Source: Trifolium pratense (taxonomy: Eukaryota; Streptophyta; Magnoliopsida; Fabales; Fabaceae). From it: a stretch of 64,000 bases of DNA. A model generated the notes under the pieces. That model was given only the letters and a program-made list of their open reading frames with translations. It was not told the DNA's origin and did not search any database. Positions 34,218 through 44,843 of the stretch are shown here, one piece after another. Positions within the stretch are counted from its first letter, which is position 1. Every line of letters starts with the position of its first letter. The DNA lies in assembly GCF_020283565.1 (NCBI RefSeq), contig NC_060065.1, forward strand, positions 27,578,409 to 27,642,408, given 5' to 3'. The position numbers and the translations under genes were made by a program.

Positions 34218-34717
34218 TGTTGGATATTTTCGAAAATATATTTGAAAGGTTGCAATGGTTAATTTGAAATTCAAATTTACATTTTTGAAATCCTTTCAAA
34301 GGTTGTGTCCCTTCATCATTTGACATAAGTTTCTCTATAAATAGAGACACTTAGGAGGCAGAAAACACATAACAGAAATTATGTTTCCATGAGTCATGAT
34401 TCTGTCTAAAGAATATTTCTAAATATTTCTTCATTTCTCTAGTGCACGAGAGGAATTGTAAGGAACTTTATTCTGTAAAATATCATTGATTGATATGCTT
34501 GATATGAGTATGCAATCCATGTCAAGGTTTCCAAAGTATCCTGAAGGGGATTCGCCGGTTAACCCTTTTGCATCCAGTTTATGGTGGGGGCGAATCGAAC
34601 CTAAAGTTTAGTGTGATACACACGCTTTGAAATTTATGTGCACCATCATCATGTCCGTCTTCATCATCTTCTTGTTCGAGTATTTGCAGCAGTCCCCCAA
34701 TACAAAATGTTCTAACA
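34218..34717 (+). repeat. 3' LTR of LARD-like element
   Basis: 500 bp, matching the 5' LTR apart from a handful of substitutions. Confidence 0.93.
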
Positions 34718-34722
34718 TCTAT

Positions 34723-35454
34723 TTCCGAGTTGTTAAAGTTTCAGTCCTATACCAGCTAACATTTAACTTACATGCTAATATCAGGTACCAAATAGGCGAG
34801 TAGAGATAAATTAATGGAAATAAATAACCACAAAAGGCACACAGGGAATTATTAATTCATTAAAAGCTTGCCTGGTAAAAAGAATTTTTGTAGCTTGTGA
34901 ATATAATGAGACTTTCTCGCCTAGGGAATTCAACATGTAACATGAGGCCAGTAGATTAGATATGAAGTGTTCCTCCAAATAACACAACCAATAAAAAAGA
35001 ATTTGGCTGAATTTCAGATATTTAACTTATTCTCAACTATATGAGCAAAATGCAACCCATGAAAAAGTTTGCTCATTAAATCCAAAATAGTATTCAAATA
35101 CATCATCACAGATGTCAATTAAAATAGACGGCATCTTGAGGGAAAACACAGAAGATCTCTATCATTTGAGGCACACTACCGTCTACCAACAACCGTAGAT
35201 GATTGGAACATAAACACTATCTCTCAGTGAGAAAATGCAAAATATGCACAAGTATATTAGGATTTCAGGATTGAACAACTAATTTATTTTTGGAACATGA
35301 TTACATAAATCAGGAGTCAAACTGATGAGGAAATTAAACAGTTTATGTATTCAGGTTTGAATGTGTATTGAAAATATCATATTCAGAATAGTTTATTGGA
35401 AATGGTAAGTCAAGGTTCAGAAGGATATACCATCATATTATGCAAATTTTTAAC
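34723..35454. other. no gene seen
   Basis: AT-rich sequence without recognisable coding or repeat structure, ending at the CACTA element. Confidence 0.55.
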
Positions 35455-35499
35455 ACCCACTAGTGCAGAAAGGAGATACAACTACTGGCCAAACTGACT

Positions 35500-36030
35500 T
35501 TCTACTACTGGCCGCGGCCAGTAGTAAATGCAGTCGACGTTGTAAGTTCAACTTTCCACGTCGGGTATTTTTATACCCGTCGTGGTATGTGTAGTTTCTT
35601 CTGTAATTATTATTTAATATTATGGCGATTCCACGTCGGTTTTTACAAATACCCGTAGTGGTATGTATGAGATTCCACTACGGGTATTTACAATATCAGT
35701 AGTGGTATGTATGGTTTCCAGTTTTTTTTTTTTTAAGAATTGGGGATTCCACTACGGGTATTTAAAAATACCCGTAGTGGTATGTATGAGATTCCACTAC
35801 GGGTATTTACACATATCCGTAGTGGTATGTATGGTTTCCAGTTTTTTTTTTTTAAGAATTGAGGATTCCACTACGGGTATTTACGCATACCCGTAGTGGT
35901 ATGTATGGTTTCCTTTTTTTTTTTAAAGAAATGGGGATTCCACTACGGGTCATTACCTTTACCCGTAGTGGTATGCTTAGTTTTCACGTCTGTTTATTAT
36001 AAATATCAGTAGTGGTATGTTAGTTTTATT
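35500..36030. repeat. left subterminal repeat array of the CACTA element
   Basis: About six tandem units of 80-100 bp, each with an inverted pair CCACTACGGGTATTTA / TACCCGTAGTGG, followed by GTATGTATGGTTTCC and a T-run. Such arrays bind transposase in the En/Spm family. The open frame at 35663-35896 is only the translation of this repeat. Confidence 0.8.
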
Positions 36031-36575
36031 TTTTATTTTTTTCATTTTTTTGTAGCTTCCTGTGCATTAATTATATCGTCTACACTTTTCCGGCGCAGAA
36101 ATTATACAACATAATTTCAAGTCACTGGTAGCTAATAACGCACAACAAAATTACTAGTAGCTAATAACGCACAAGAAAATTGACATAATTCCGAATATTA
36201 TTTTCCACAAATCATTGTCAATTCCTAACAAGCTAACAAGTTACATGCAACACATTAAAAGTCAGTGCTTAACATTATCACTAATTATTCCAAGTCTAAT
36301 GACTAAGAAACTAAATTCAAAATCATCTAAAGCCACAAAGCACCAGCATCTTTGAGGAGAGGGAACAAGCAGAGAGCCCATTAATACCACCTCCAATTCC
36401 AAGTGTTACAAAACATGAAATACTGGTAACTGTCCCTGCAACCAAAACCACAAACATTAGACTAATTTTAAACCTCAAAATTCCTGCATTTGTCAATATT
36501 AATCACACTATTAAATAACTTCATTTCTATCACCTGCAACACTTTTACCTAGTAACTGAATTCAGATTGGTTTGC

Positions 36576-38213
36576 TTACACTTTTGCCACCTCTTGTATA
36601 TGTTTATTTTCTGCCAAAATGTTTTCTAGCAATGATTCACAAGCATCTTCAAGCATATCTAACACCTGCGAGTGCCACATGATGATGATAATAAGCAGAT
36701 AATCAACCAGGAGTTCAGAATTATTTGCAGTTTGCCTGTATATAATAGAGTTCATTAATTGCAAATTGGATAAGACAAATAAGGAGAACAATAGCAGTTT
36801 ACCTTCACTTGAAGCCTTAAGAACTTGACGTAATCCATAATTTCATCTAACATGGCAGCTCTATCTGTCTGAACAAGTAGCAATTCACCATAATGTTAGA
36901 AAGTATGGAAGAAATCAACATTACTTTACAAACGCTGCGCAGTAATGGAGCAGAGCACATATCATACAAGAATATCACCGTATGATATCCAGTTGATTTA
37001 TTTCATACATCAAGCACTCTTAAAATTTCATGCTCGTTAAATTAGAATTTACGCAGAATTACTCCACTTTTTATCCTTTTATGAGAAGTTAGTTTTGATT
37101 GATTAAGTATACAATGCATAAAAAATGGATCAAGAGATTTTATAGATGTGATTATGTGAACAAATTCCATCCACAATAAATTTGAGAATTCAACATATCT
37201 CTGTATGTATAGATGCCATGTACGAGAAACTCAAAGCATTGCATGTAATTACTTGTCAACATGGCATACATAAAGTTGTCTACAAAATTACTTTGTAGAA
37301 ATAAATCTCCAAACATAAAATCCATGGCTTTATAAACATATATTGACAGGGAGATGCAGAACTGAGAACACTATGCATAAATCATTGATCCTCGCACTCT
37401 ACATTAGTACCTACTTTTTGGCCTTGCTGAAGCAAAAGAAAGACAGTATGTGGGAAAGAAGGAGGGAGCGGTGTCAAGAAATGTACACTTAAAACTACAA
37501 ATTATATTCAGACAAGCTCCACGCACTTTACAAAAGTAGTTTCAGCTTCAACAAAACCATGATTTAATCAGGCTTTGTAAAACTTAATGTACATTATACA
37601 TTTGTAAAAGGCAACAGATTCAGTGAAGATGGTGAGTTAACAGTGAGTTCCAATTTTTGATGCACACTTCTAAAAGCTCCTTTTTCAGCATGATTTTTGT
37701 TGTTTTGGAATAATGATGAGTAATATAATTTTTATCCACAACACATGAATCTACTTGTGTACAAACTGGTCATAAATTATATGTCATTATCAAGTCAGTG
37801 ACATGAAATGTTATAAAAATTAAGTATCAAGTTAACATGCATCTTTAACCCTTACTCTCCAAAGACAATGCTACTCTTGCTCAAGTCAAATAATGCAAAA
37901 CCATATTTTTGTAATAAAATGATATGCAATCACATACCTTGTTGACACTTGGAACCAAATCTTGCAACGCCCTGATTCTTTCTGCGATTCTTTCTCTGCG
38001 TAACTGTGATAAAACAAAGTTAATCCGCAGTACAGATGTCAAACGTAATAGCCAGAAATTAGTATATATTCATGCAAATATCCTGAAGCTCACTCTCTCA
38101 GCTATGCTGTGTGGATCTGTAGCCTGTCCTCTTCTAGCCCGCACCCTAGGACGCATGGCTGGAGGATGTGGAGCAGCAGGAACATTAGTATGCATGGGTT
38201 GCCCATGAAAAAC
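36576..38213 (-). pseudogene. captured bHLH transcription factor fragment
   Basis: Four exon-like segments on the minus strand with GT/AG borders: 38094-38213 (VRARRGQATDPHSIAER at its end), 37938-38003 (LRRERIAERIRALQDLVPSV then NK), 36803-36868 (TDRAAMLDEIMDYVKFLRLQ then VK) and 36576-36665 (VLDMLEDACESLLENILAEN then HIQEVAKV and a stop). The first three form one complete bHLH domain, basic region with H-E-R contacts included, of the UNE12/LRL type (E-box binding, nuclear). They splice in frame (40, 22 and 22 codons). The fourth exon does not match the normal continuation (LSMSRLGGAG) and may come from elsewhere. It lies wholly inside the CACTA element, hence a captured copy; a ~113-residue protein could still be made. 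Confidence 0.75.
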
Positions 38214-38710
38214 CTGCACAAAGATTATATATCATCAAGAGAGAAAAAAAAATGCTACTTGATCAATGACCCCTCTTCCTTCTCACAGGAAAAAAAAATA
38301 ACAAAGAGGAAAGAATAAAGAAGGTTGCTAAAACAATAAACCATTCATTGAAAGATACTCAAAGTAAAGTATACATATATCCTATCTGATTCAAGAAGTT
38401 CAAAGATGCCAGAAAGATAAGGAATTCATTAAACAGAGGATATATACAGGCAAACTCTATTATATATGAAGCAAGATAACCATCATGATCCCAAAACACA
38501 AATCATTGTGCAACCAACAAAGGAATACACTATAGCAAGAAAATAAGTTAATTTGAGTGATTTGTGTATCATTCTACGATCAGCATATAGTCAAAACATT
38601 CATAATGCAAGTTGAGAGAGGCATCTAAAAAAACATGATATTGAAAGAATTCTCATAAATAGCATGTGAGTAACATGATATAATCATATAAACAAATCAA
38701 ATAATTAAGG

Positions 38711-38797
38711 GATGAGCCCCCTATACAATTAGACGTTGCTTCTAAACAAAAGGCATTTCCCCTATTTTCCTTGTATTCTTTTTTGACACTTTCTCAT
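38711..38797. repeat. exon-like block, copy 1 (left half)
   Basis: CTATACAATTAGACGTTGC and the following bases to 38797 resemble 49217-49290. SIRE-B split this copy; it continues at 48797-48860. Target duplication CTCAT at 38793-38797 and 48797-48801. Confidence 0.6.
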
Positions 38798-39173
38798 TGT
38801 TGGTGTTTTGATTGGCTACATTTTGCAAAAGCCAACCAGCCAGATGCTGAACTGAGATGCTGTAGCATTATAGTACAGCATCCTGAAGCTCTGTTTTTCG
38901 TGCAGAATTTTTATTTCAAATCTGAGCCAAGATTTGCTTCAATTATATATTCAGGCACGTGCGTTTAGGCAAGACGAGACTTACTCAGCAAGTTTTATTG
39001 AAGTCGGTCAAAGGAAAGTTATTTAAAACAAAAATATAATTATATTATATTTTTGCGTTTTTTTTTGTTTGGAACAACAGGAATTATATTTCTGAAAATA
39101 ATATAGGGTTAGCCGCAATTTTCACAGCTGTACAAGCCTGAAGACCTAACTTGGACATCAAGACAACTGAAGA

Positions 39174-39184
39174 CTATAAATATG
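39174..39184 (+). promoter_or_regulatory. LTR TATA box of SIRE-B
   Basis: CTATAAATATG in the 5' LTR, with its counterpart in the 3' LTR at about 48192. It defines the probable U3/R border about 30 bp downstream. Confidence 0.6.
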
Positions 39185-39605
39185 TGAAGCCTCAAGGCTA
39201 TTGAACTTGCGATTTCTAAACCTTGTATTTCATAAAGCGTGCGTTTTAAGGTTTAGTGTGTGTGTCTTTTGTGAGCCTTTCTTGTATCGTTTTGATGCAA
39301 GTTTAGGACTGTGTTTGTGTTGTTTATTGTAAGCTGCTCCTAAGCTTTTAAGCACGGAGTTGGTTTGTGTGATTCACTCATAAGCTTTTAAGCAAGAGTG
39401 TGGTCTAGTTTCTAGGAGAGTGTCTCCATCCTTATTGATATTATTGACAGCAACATAGTACGTGTTGTTAGAGGGAATTTGGGACGGGGTCTCATTATCT
39501 AAGAGGTTCTTAGATAGGATTGCATTGGTAGTGTCTAGGTGATAAGTCAAGTACCGGGTGTTGGTCGAGGGCTTTGAACTAGAGCTATTATAGTGGATTC
39601 ATTCC

Positions 39606-39657
39606 TGGATTGGTATCCCCCAGAGTAGGTGACGTTGCACTGAACTGGGTTAACAAT
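39606..39657 (+). promoter_or_regulatory. LTR block shared by the three SIRE elements
   Basis: TGGTATCCCCCAGAGTAGG, then a short variable spacer, then CTGAACTGGGTTAACAA. Counterparts at 48624-48675, 10495-10542, 23018-23065 and 61573-61622. Confidence 0.65.
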
Positions 39658-39779
39658 TTCCTGTCTTATTTATTGTTCTGCAATTTATTTATTTATTTAC
39701 TGTGTTCTGCGACTGTCTTGCTGCAACGTGTGCTATAGCATCTTGTGCAGCATTGTGTTCACTGCGTGCCAGATTTCAA

Positions 39780-39792
39780 TTGGCATCAGAGC
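39780..39792 (+). promoter_or_regulatory. primer binding site of SIRE-B
   Basis: TTGGCATCAGAGC, one base after the LTR. One substitution (C for T) from the usual TTGGTATCAGAGC. Confidence 0.88.
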
Positions 39793-39830
39793 AGGCACCC
39801 TTTCTGGTTATAGGGTGAGCTCCAGGGAAA

Positions 39831-42800
39831 ATGTCTGGCAACATTGAAAAGGAAGGAGGGCTTGTAAGCAGACCACCGCTTCTAGTTGGTGTCTCCAACT
39901 ATGATTATTGGAAATCACGCATGATTGCTTTCCTAAAATCTATGGATAACAAAACTTGGAAGGCTGTTCTGAAAGGATGGGACCCCCCCGTGGTCATTGA
40001 CAAGGATGGAAAGCCAACACTTAAACTAAAAGCTGAGGAGGACTGGTCTAAAGAAGAGGATGAGCTTGCTTTGGGAAACTCAAAAGCATTATATGCATTA
40101 TACAATGGGGTAGATAAGCACATCTTCAAACTAATCAAAAAATGTGTCTCAGCAAAGGAAGCTTGGAAGATTCTTGAAACTGTTCATGAAGGTACTCCTC
40201 AGGTAAAAATGTCTAAATTACAGATTCTTACTACTCAGTTTGAAAACTTACGTATGAAGGAGGAAGAAACAATTCAAGATTTTCATATGACTATTCTAGA
40301 CTATGATAATCAATTTGATGCTCTGGGGGAGAAAATTCCCGAAGAAAAGTTAGTAAGAAAAATGCTTAGATCACTTCCAAAGAAATTTGATATGAAAGTC
40401 ACAGCTATGGAAGAAGCCAAAAACATTTCTGAGATGAAGTTGGATGAACTGGTTGGATCACTCCAAACTTATGAAAGTGTTGCAAATGGAAGAAGTGAAA
40501 AGAAAAATAAGAGCATTGCCTTCTCATCTAAAAATAATGAAGAAGAACTGGAGGATGAAGAAGAATCTAATGAGAGTATCTCTGAGGCCATGGTGTTATT
40601 GGGAAAACAATTCAACAAAGTTCTGAAACGAATGGATAAGAGACCCAGATCAAATTTCAAAAACAATGCTCCAAGCACTATACGCAGCAATGAAAGTCAA
40701 GGAAAACCAAAAGGTGATGAAAAATCAAACTTAAACAGAAACATTCGATGTCACGAATGTGAAGGATATGGTCACATCAGACCGGAGTGCCCAACATATC
40801 AGAAGAGAGCAAAGAAAGGGCTAACTGTCAGTTGGTCTGAGGATGATGACTCAGAAGATGATACAGCATCTGTAACTGCTAAACATATCTCAGTCTTAAC
40901 AGGTATTGTTACATCTGATACAGAATCTGATGATGGAGAGGTAACCTATGAAGAGCTTGCTGCATCCTACAAGGAACTTTGTCTTAAAAGTGAAGAAATC
41001 TGCAGGGTTATTGAGAAACAAAAGATAACCATCAATGAGTTAAAAGCAGAAAAATCTGAGAATATCTCAAAAATAGAGGAACTTCAAAAGAAGGTAAATT
41101 TTCTGTCCTCTGATCTTGAGATCTGCAGGGTTATTGAGAAACAAAAGGTAACCATCAATGAGTTAAAAGCAGAAAAATTTGAGAATATCTCAAAGATGGA
41201 GGAACTTCAAAAGAAGGTAAATTATCTATCCTCTGATCTTGAAGAAGCTAAAGGAGTCATTGAAAAATTAAATACTGACATTTGGCGGCTGAGAAAATTC
41301 TCTGACATGTTGTATAAAGATGATGAGCATCTTGACAAACTTCATAAGGCTGATGGACAACTGGAGGAAATCTTAGAGAAAAATGTTCGAAAGCCCAGAA
41401 ACATTGGGCTTAGCTATGAGAATGTCAATAAATTCAAAAATTACAGTCCTGAACTCATGTACATGGAGCCTAAAGAAACTCAAAAGCAAAGAATGCCTTA
41501 TCAGAAGCCGCAGCATCATCAGCAGCATCCCATGTCAAGAAATAGAAGAAAGCACCATGCTTGGAGATGTCATTACTGTGGTAGAAAAGGGCACATAAGG
41601 CCTTACTGCTACAAGCTATATGGGTACCCTAACAGACGTCCTCAGCACAAACCTGTTTCCACAACTGCTCCTACTCAACAAGAATGGAAACCTAAAGAAG
41701 AAAATGAGAAGAAAAGTGATACAACTCAATCTGAAGAAGAGATTACTGCTCTGATTGCTCACACATCACTTAGAGCTTCATCAAGGGAAGACTGGTACTT
41801 CGATAGTGGCTGTTCAAGACACATGACCGGAATAAGTAAATTTCTTGTCGGAATAAAGTCTTACTCAACTAGCTTTGTTACCTTTGGTGATGGTGCAAAA
41901 GGAGAAATTGTTGGGATAGGGGAGCTCAGAAGTAATAGCTTGCCTAAACTAAACAATGTATTGCTAGTAAGAGGATTGACTGCAAATTTGATAAGTATTA
42001 GTCAACTATGCGACCAAGGAATGAAAGTAAACTTCACCAAATCTGAATGTCTGGTTACAAATAACGAAGGTGAGATTTTGATGAAAGGTGTCAGATCAAA
42101 AGACAACTGCTATCTATGGGTTCCCCAAGAAGGAGAAAATATGTCAACATGCTTAACCACTAAAGAAGATGAAGTAAAACTATGGCACCAAAAGCTTGGT
42201 CATCTTAATCTAAGAAGCATGAAGAAAGCAATATCCAAAGAAGCCATCAGAGGACTGCCAAATCTCAAAATTGAAGAAGGTAGCATATGTGGAGATTGTC
42301 AGATTGGAAAGCAAACCAAGATGCCACATCCAAAGCTGCAGCATCTTACCACTACCAGAGTTCTTGAACTTCTACACATGGACTTGATGGGTCCTATGCA
42401 AACTGAAAGCTTGGGAGGAAAAAGGTACGCATATGTTGTTGTTGATGACTTTTCTAGATACACCTGGATAAATTTTATTAGAAAGAAATCAGAAACCTTT
42501 GATGTGTTCAAAGATCTATGTATTCAACTTCAAAGAGAGAAAAACAATGTGGTATTAAGGATCAGAAGTGATCATGGTAAGGAGTTTGAGAACTCCAGTT
42601 TCTCTGACTTCTGTGCCTCTGAAGGCATCATACATGAATTCTCATCTCCCATTACACCACAACAAAATGGTGTAGTAGAAAGGAAAAATAGAACTATACA
42701 AGAGTCTGCAAGGGTAATGTTACATGCAAAGAAGCTTTCACATGGTTTTTGGGCAGAAGCTATGAATACTGCTTGCTATATTCATAATCGTGTCACCCTG

Positions 42801-44837
42801 AGATCTGGAACAACAACTACTCTATACGAATTATGGAAGGAAAGGAAACCTACTGTTAAGCACTTCCATGTGTTTGGTAGTAAATGTTACATCTTGTCTG
42901 ATAGAGAACCAAGAACCAAAATGGATCCTAAAAGTGATGAGGGCATATTCTTGGGATACTCAACAAATAGTAGAGCCTACAGAGTATATAATAATAGAAC
43001 CAAAACCATGATGGAGTCTATAAATGTGGTAATAGATGACACCTCAAGTGAAACTGCTGAAGATGATGCAGAAGATGCTACAGCATCTATACCAGGTGAT
43101 GTAGATTGTGAAACTACTAATGAATCAAAGAATGATACAGAGGTTACTGCATCTGACCAAATCTCTGCTACTCCAAAGAAAGGACCTTCTACTCGTACTC
43201 AAAAGAATCATCCTACAGATCTGATTATTGGTAATCCCAATCAAGGAATTACTACTAGAAGGACACTTGACATAGTTTCTAATGCTTGTTTTGTGTCTAA
43301 ATTTGAGCCAAAAAATGTGAAGGAAGCTCTGACTGATGAGTTCTGGATAAATGCTATGCAAGAAGAGCTAAATCAGTTCAAGAGGAATGAAGTTTGGGAC
43401 TTGGTTCCTAGACCTGAAAATGCAAATGTAATTGGTACCAAATGGGTCTACAAGAACAAGTCTGATGAAAGTGGAACTGTGACCAGAAACAAGGCAAGGC
43501 TGGTTGCACAAGGATATTCACAGATTGAAGGGATAGATTTTGATGAGACTTTTGCTCCGGTCGCTCGTCTTGAATCCATTAGATTACTTCTAGGAGTGGC
43601 ATGCATTCTAAAATTCAAGCTATTCCAAATGGATGTGAAAAGTGCCTTCCTCAATGGGTACTTAAATGAAGAAGTATATGTGGAACAACCAAAGGGGTTT
43701 GTTGATCCAAGCTTTCCAAATCATGTTTACAAATTAAAGAAAGCTCTTTATGGATTAAAACAAGCACCTCGAGCATGGTATGAAAGATTGACTGAGTTCC
43801 TTATTAGTCAAGGCTATAGGAAAGGAGGAAATGACAAGACTCTATTTGTGAAAGAAGATCAAGGCAAATTTCTAATAGCACAAATCTATGTTGATGACAT
43901 TGTCTTTGGAGGAATGTCTAGTGAGATGGTACAGCATTTCGTGCAGCAAATGCAGTCTGAGTTTGAGATGAGTCTTGTAGGTGAACTAACCTACTTTCTT
44001 GGGCTCCAAGTAAAGCAGATGGAAGATACTATTTTTATCTCCCAAAGCAAGTATGCAAGAAATATAGTGAAAAAGTTTGGTATGGAAAGTGCTGCTCATA
44101 AAAGAACACCTGCAGCAACCCATTTAAAGCTTACCAAAGATGAAAAGGGAGTTGATGTAGATCAAAGTCTTTATAGAAGCATGATAGGAAGCTTATTATA
44201 CCTTACAGCCAGCAGGCCTGATATTACTTTTGCTGTAGGAGTATGTGCTAGGTACCAAGCTGAGCCAAAGATGAGTCATCTTGCTCAAGTGAAAAGAATT
44301 TTGAAGTATGTGAATGGTACATGTGATTATGGGATCTTGTATACTCATGGTGAGAACTCTATGCTAGTAGGATATTGTGATGCTGATTGGGCAGGTTGTG
44401 CAGATGATAGAAAAAGCACCTCAGGAGCTTGTTTCTTTTTGGGCAACAACCTTATATCTTGGTTCAGCAAGAAACAGAATTGTGTATCTTTATCTACAAC
44501 TGAAGCAGAGTACATAGCTGCAGGTAGCAGCTGCTCCCAACTATTATGGATGAAACAAATGTTGTTGGAGTACAATGTGGTACAAGATGCTATGGCATTG
44601 TACTGTGACAATCTTAGTGCCATCAATATTTCAAAGAATCCTATCCAACATAGTAGGACGAAGCATATTGATATTAGGCACCATTTTATTAGAGATCTAG
44701 TTGAAGAAGGTATTGTAACTCTTGAGCATATTTCAACTGAAGAACAACTGGCTGATATATTTACTAAGGCTCTAGACGCAGTTCAATTTGAAAAATTGCG
44801 AGGCAAACTTGGTATTTGCCTGTTTGAAGATTTGTAG
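39831..44837 (+). CDS. SIRE-B Gag-Pol polyprotein
   Basis: A 1668-residue ORF starting [10 protein letters not shown], the first ATG after the primer site, in good context. Gag core at about 1-240. Zinc knuckle [14 protein letters not shown] at about 307. Long coiled coil at about 380-510 containing a 41-residue tandem duplication (copies at 389-429 and 430-470). Second zinc knuckle [14 protein letters not shown] at 580-593. Protease [13 protein letters not shown] with catalytic Asp658. Pre-integrase [10 protein letters not shown] at about 783. Integrase acidic triad Asp851, Asp914, Glu950 with the correct D-35-E spacing. RT with [15 protein letters not shown] and YVDD at 1353-1356. RNase H from YCDADWAG (Asp1517) to the end. 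It acts in cytoplasmic virus-like particles, with integration in the nucleus. No frameshift or stop; likely functional. Confidence 0.96.
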   Translation: MSGNIEKEGGLVSRPPLLVGVSNYDYWKSRMIAFLKSMDNKTWKAVLKGWDPPVVIDKDGKPTLKLKAEEDWSKEEDELALGNSKALYALYNGVDKHIFKLIKKCVSAKEAWKILETVHEGTPQVKMSKLQILTTQFENLRMKEEETIQDFHMTILDYDNQFDALGEKIPEEKLVRKMLRSLPKKFDMKVTAMEEAKNISEMKLDELVGSLQTYESVANGRSEKKNKSIAFSSKNNEEELEDEEESNESISEAMVLLGKQFNKVLKRMDKRPRSNFKNNAPSTIRSNESQGKPKGDEKSNLNRNIRCHECEGYGHIRPECPTYQKRAKKGLTVSWSEDDDSEDDTASVTAKHISVLTGIVTSDTESDDGEVTYEELAASYKELCLKSEEICRVIEKQKITINELKAEKSENISKIEELQKKVNFLSSDLEICRVIEKQKVTINELKAEKFENISKMEELQKKVNYLSSDLEEAKGVIEKLNTDIWRLRKFSDMLYKDDEHLDKLHKADGQLEEILEKNVRKPRNIGLSYENVNKFKNYSPELMYMEPKETQKQRMPYQKPQHHQQHPMSRNRRKHHAWRCHYCGRKGHIRPYCYKLYGYPNRRPQHKPVSTTAPTQQEWKPKEENEKKSDTTQSEEEITALIAHTSLRASSREDWYFDSGCSRHMTGISKFLVGIKSYSTSFVTFGDGAKGEIVGIGELRSNSLPKLNNVLLVRGLTANLISISQLCDQGMKVNFTKSECLVTNNEGEILMKGVRSKDNCYLWVPQEGENMSTCLTTKEDEVKLWHQKLGHLNLRSMKKAISKEAIRGLPNLKIEEGSICGDCQIGKQTKMPHPKLQHLTTTRVLELLHMDLMGPMQTESLGGKRYAYVVVDDFSRYTWINFIRKKSETFDVFKDLCIQLQREKNNVVLRIRSDHGKEFENSSFSDFCASEGIIHEFSSPITPQQNGVVERKNRTIQESARVMLHAKKLSHGFWAEAMNTACYIHNRVTLRSGTTTTLYELWKERKPTVKHFHVFGSKCYILSDREPRTKMDPKSDEGIFLGYSTNSRAYRVYNNRTKTMMESINVVIDDTSSETAEDDAEDATASIPGDVDCETTNESKNDTEVTASDQISATPKKGPSTRTQKNHPTDLIIGNPNQGITTRRTLDIVSNACFVSKFEPKNVKEALTDEFWINAMQEELNQFKRNEVWDLVPRPENANVIGTKWVYKNKSDESGTVTRNKARLVAQGYSQIEGIDFDETFAPVARLESIRLLLGVACILKFKLFQMDVKSAFLNGYLNEEVYVEQPKGFVDPSFPNHVYKLKKALYGLKQAPRAWYERLTEFLISQGYRKGGNDKTLFVKEDQGKFLIAQIYVDDIVFGGMSSEMVQHFVQQMQSEFEMSLVGELTYFLGLQVKQMEDTIFISQSKYARNIVKKFGMESAAHKRTPAATHLKLTKDEKGVDVDQSLYRSMIGSLLYLTASRPDITFAVGVCARYQAEPKMSHLAQVKRILKYVNGTCDYGILYTHGENSMLVGYCDADWAGCADDRKSTSGACFFLGNNLISWFSKKQNCVSLSTTEAEYIAAGSSCSQLLWMKQMLLEYNVVQDAMALYCDNLSAINISKNPIQHSRTKHIDIRHHFIRDLVEEGIVTLEHISTEEQLADIFTKALDAVQFEKLRGKLGICLFEDL
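40995..41240 (+). repeat. 123-bp tandem duplication in Gag coiled coil
   Basis: Two copies, 40995-41117 and 41118-41240, each 41 codons beginning [10 protein letters not shown] and ending LSSDL, with a few substitutions. SIRE-A has only one corresponding segment. Confidence 0.9.
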
Positions 44838-44843
44838 CAGTTA
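44835..44843 (+). promoter_or_regulatory. readthrough-type stop UAG-CAG-UUA
   Basis: Gag-Pol ends TTG TAG CAG TTA. The same reading frame continues open from 44838 to 47087, giving a potential 2418-residue Gag-Pol-Env-like fusion. The motif fits CAR-YYA and matches the SIRE-A stop exactly. Confidence 0.85.

Larger units (their letters stand above)
31443..34717 (+). mobile_element. LARD-like non-coding LTR retrotransposon
   Basis: 3275 bp with two 500-bp LTRs (31443-31942 and 34218-34717), TG...CA ends and the target duplication TCTAT (31438-31442, 34718-34722). I saw about five LTR differences. The LTR has a clear TATA box (CTCTATAAATAGAG, about 31558). A GGTGGGGGA polypurine tract abuts the 3' LTR (34208-34216). 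The 2.3-kb interior is AT-rich with no gag or pol motif on either strand, so proteins must come from another element; superfamily unknown. No initiator-Met primer site follows the 5' LTR; see the primer-site entry. Confidence 0.92.
38798..39778 (+). repeat. 5' LTR of SIRE-B
   Basis: 981 bp, TGTTGGTGTTTTGATTGG ... GCCAGATTTCA. TATA box CTATAAATATG at about 39174. GATGCT/AGCATC palindromes near the left end (38856-38882) and right end (39732-39742). The block shared by the three SIREs is at 39606-39657. Confidence 0.96.

Noticed and set aside
35663..35896. Repetitive peptide ORF
   Set aside because: Translation of the CACTA subterminal repeat array.
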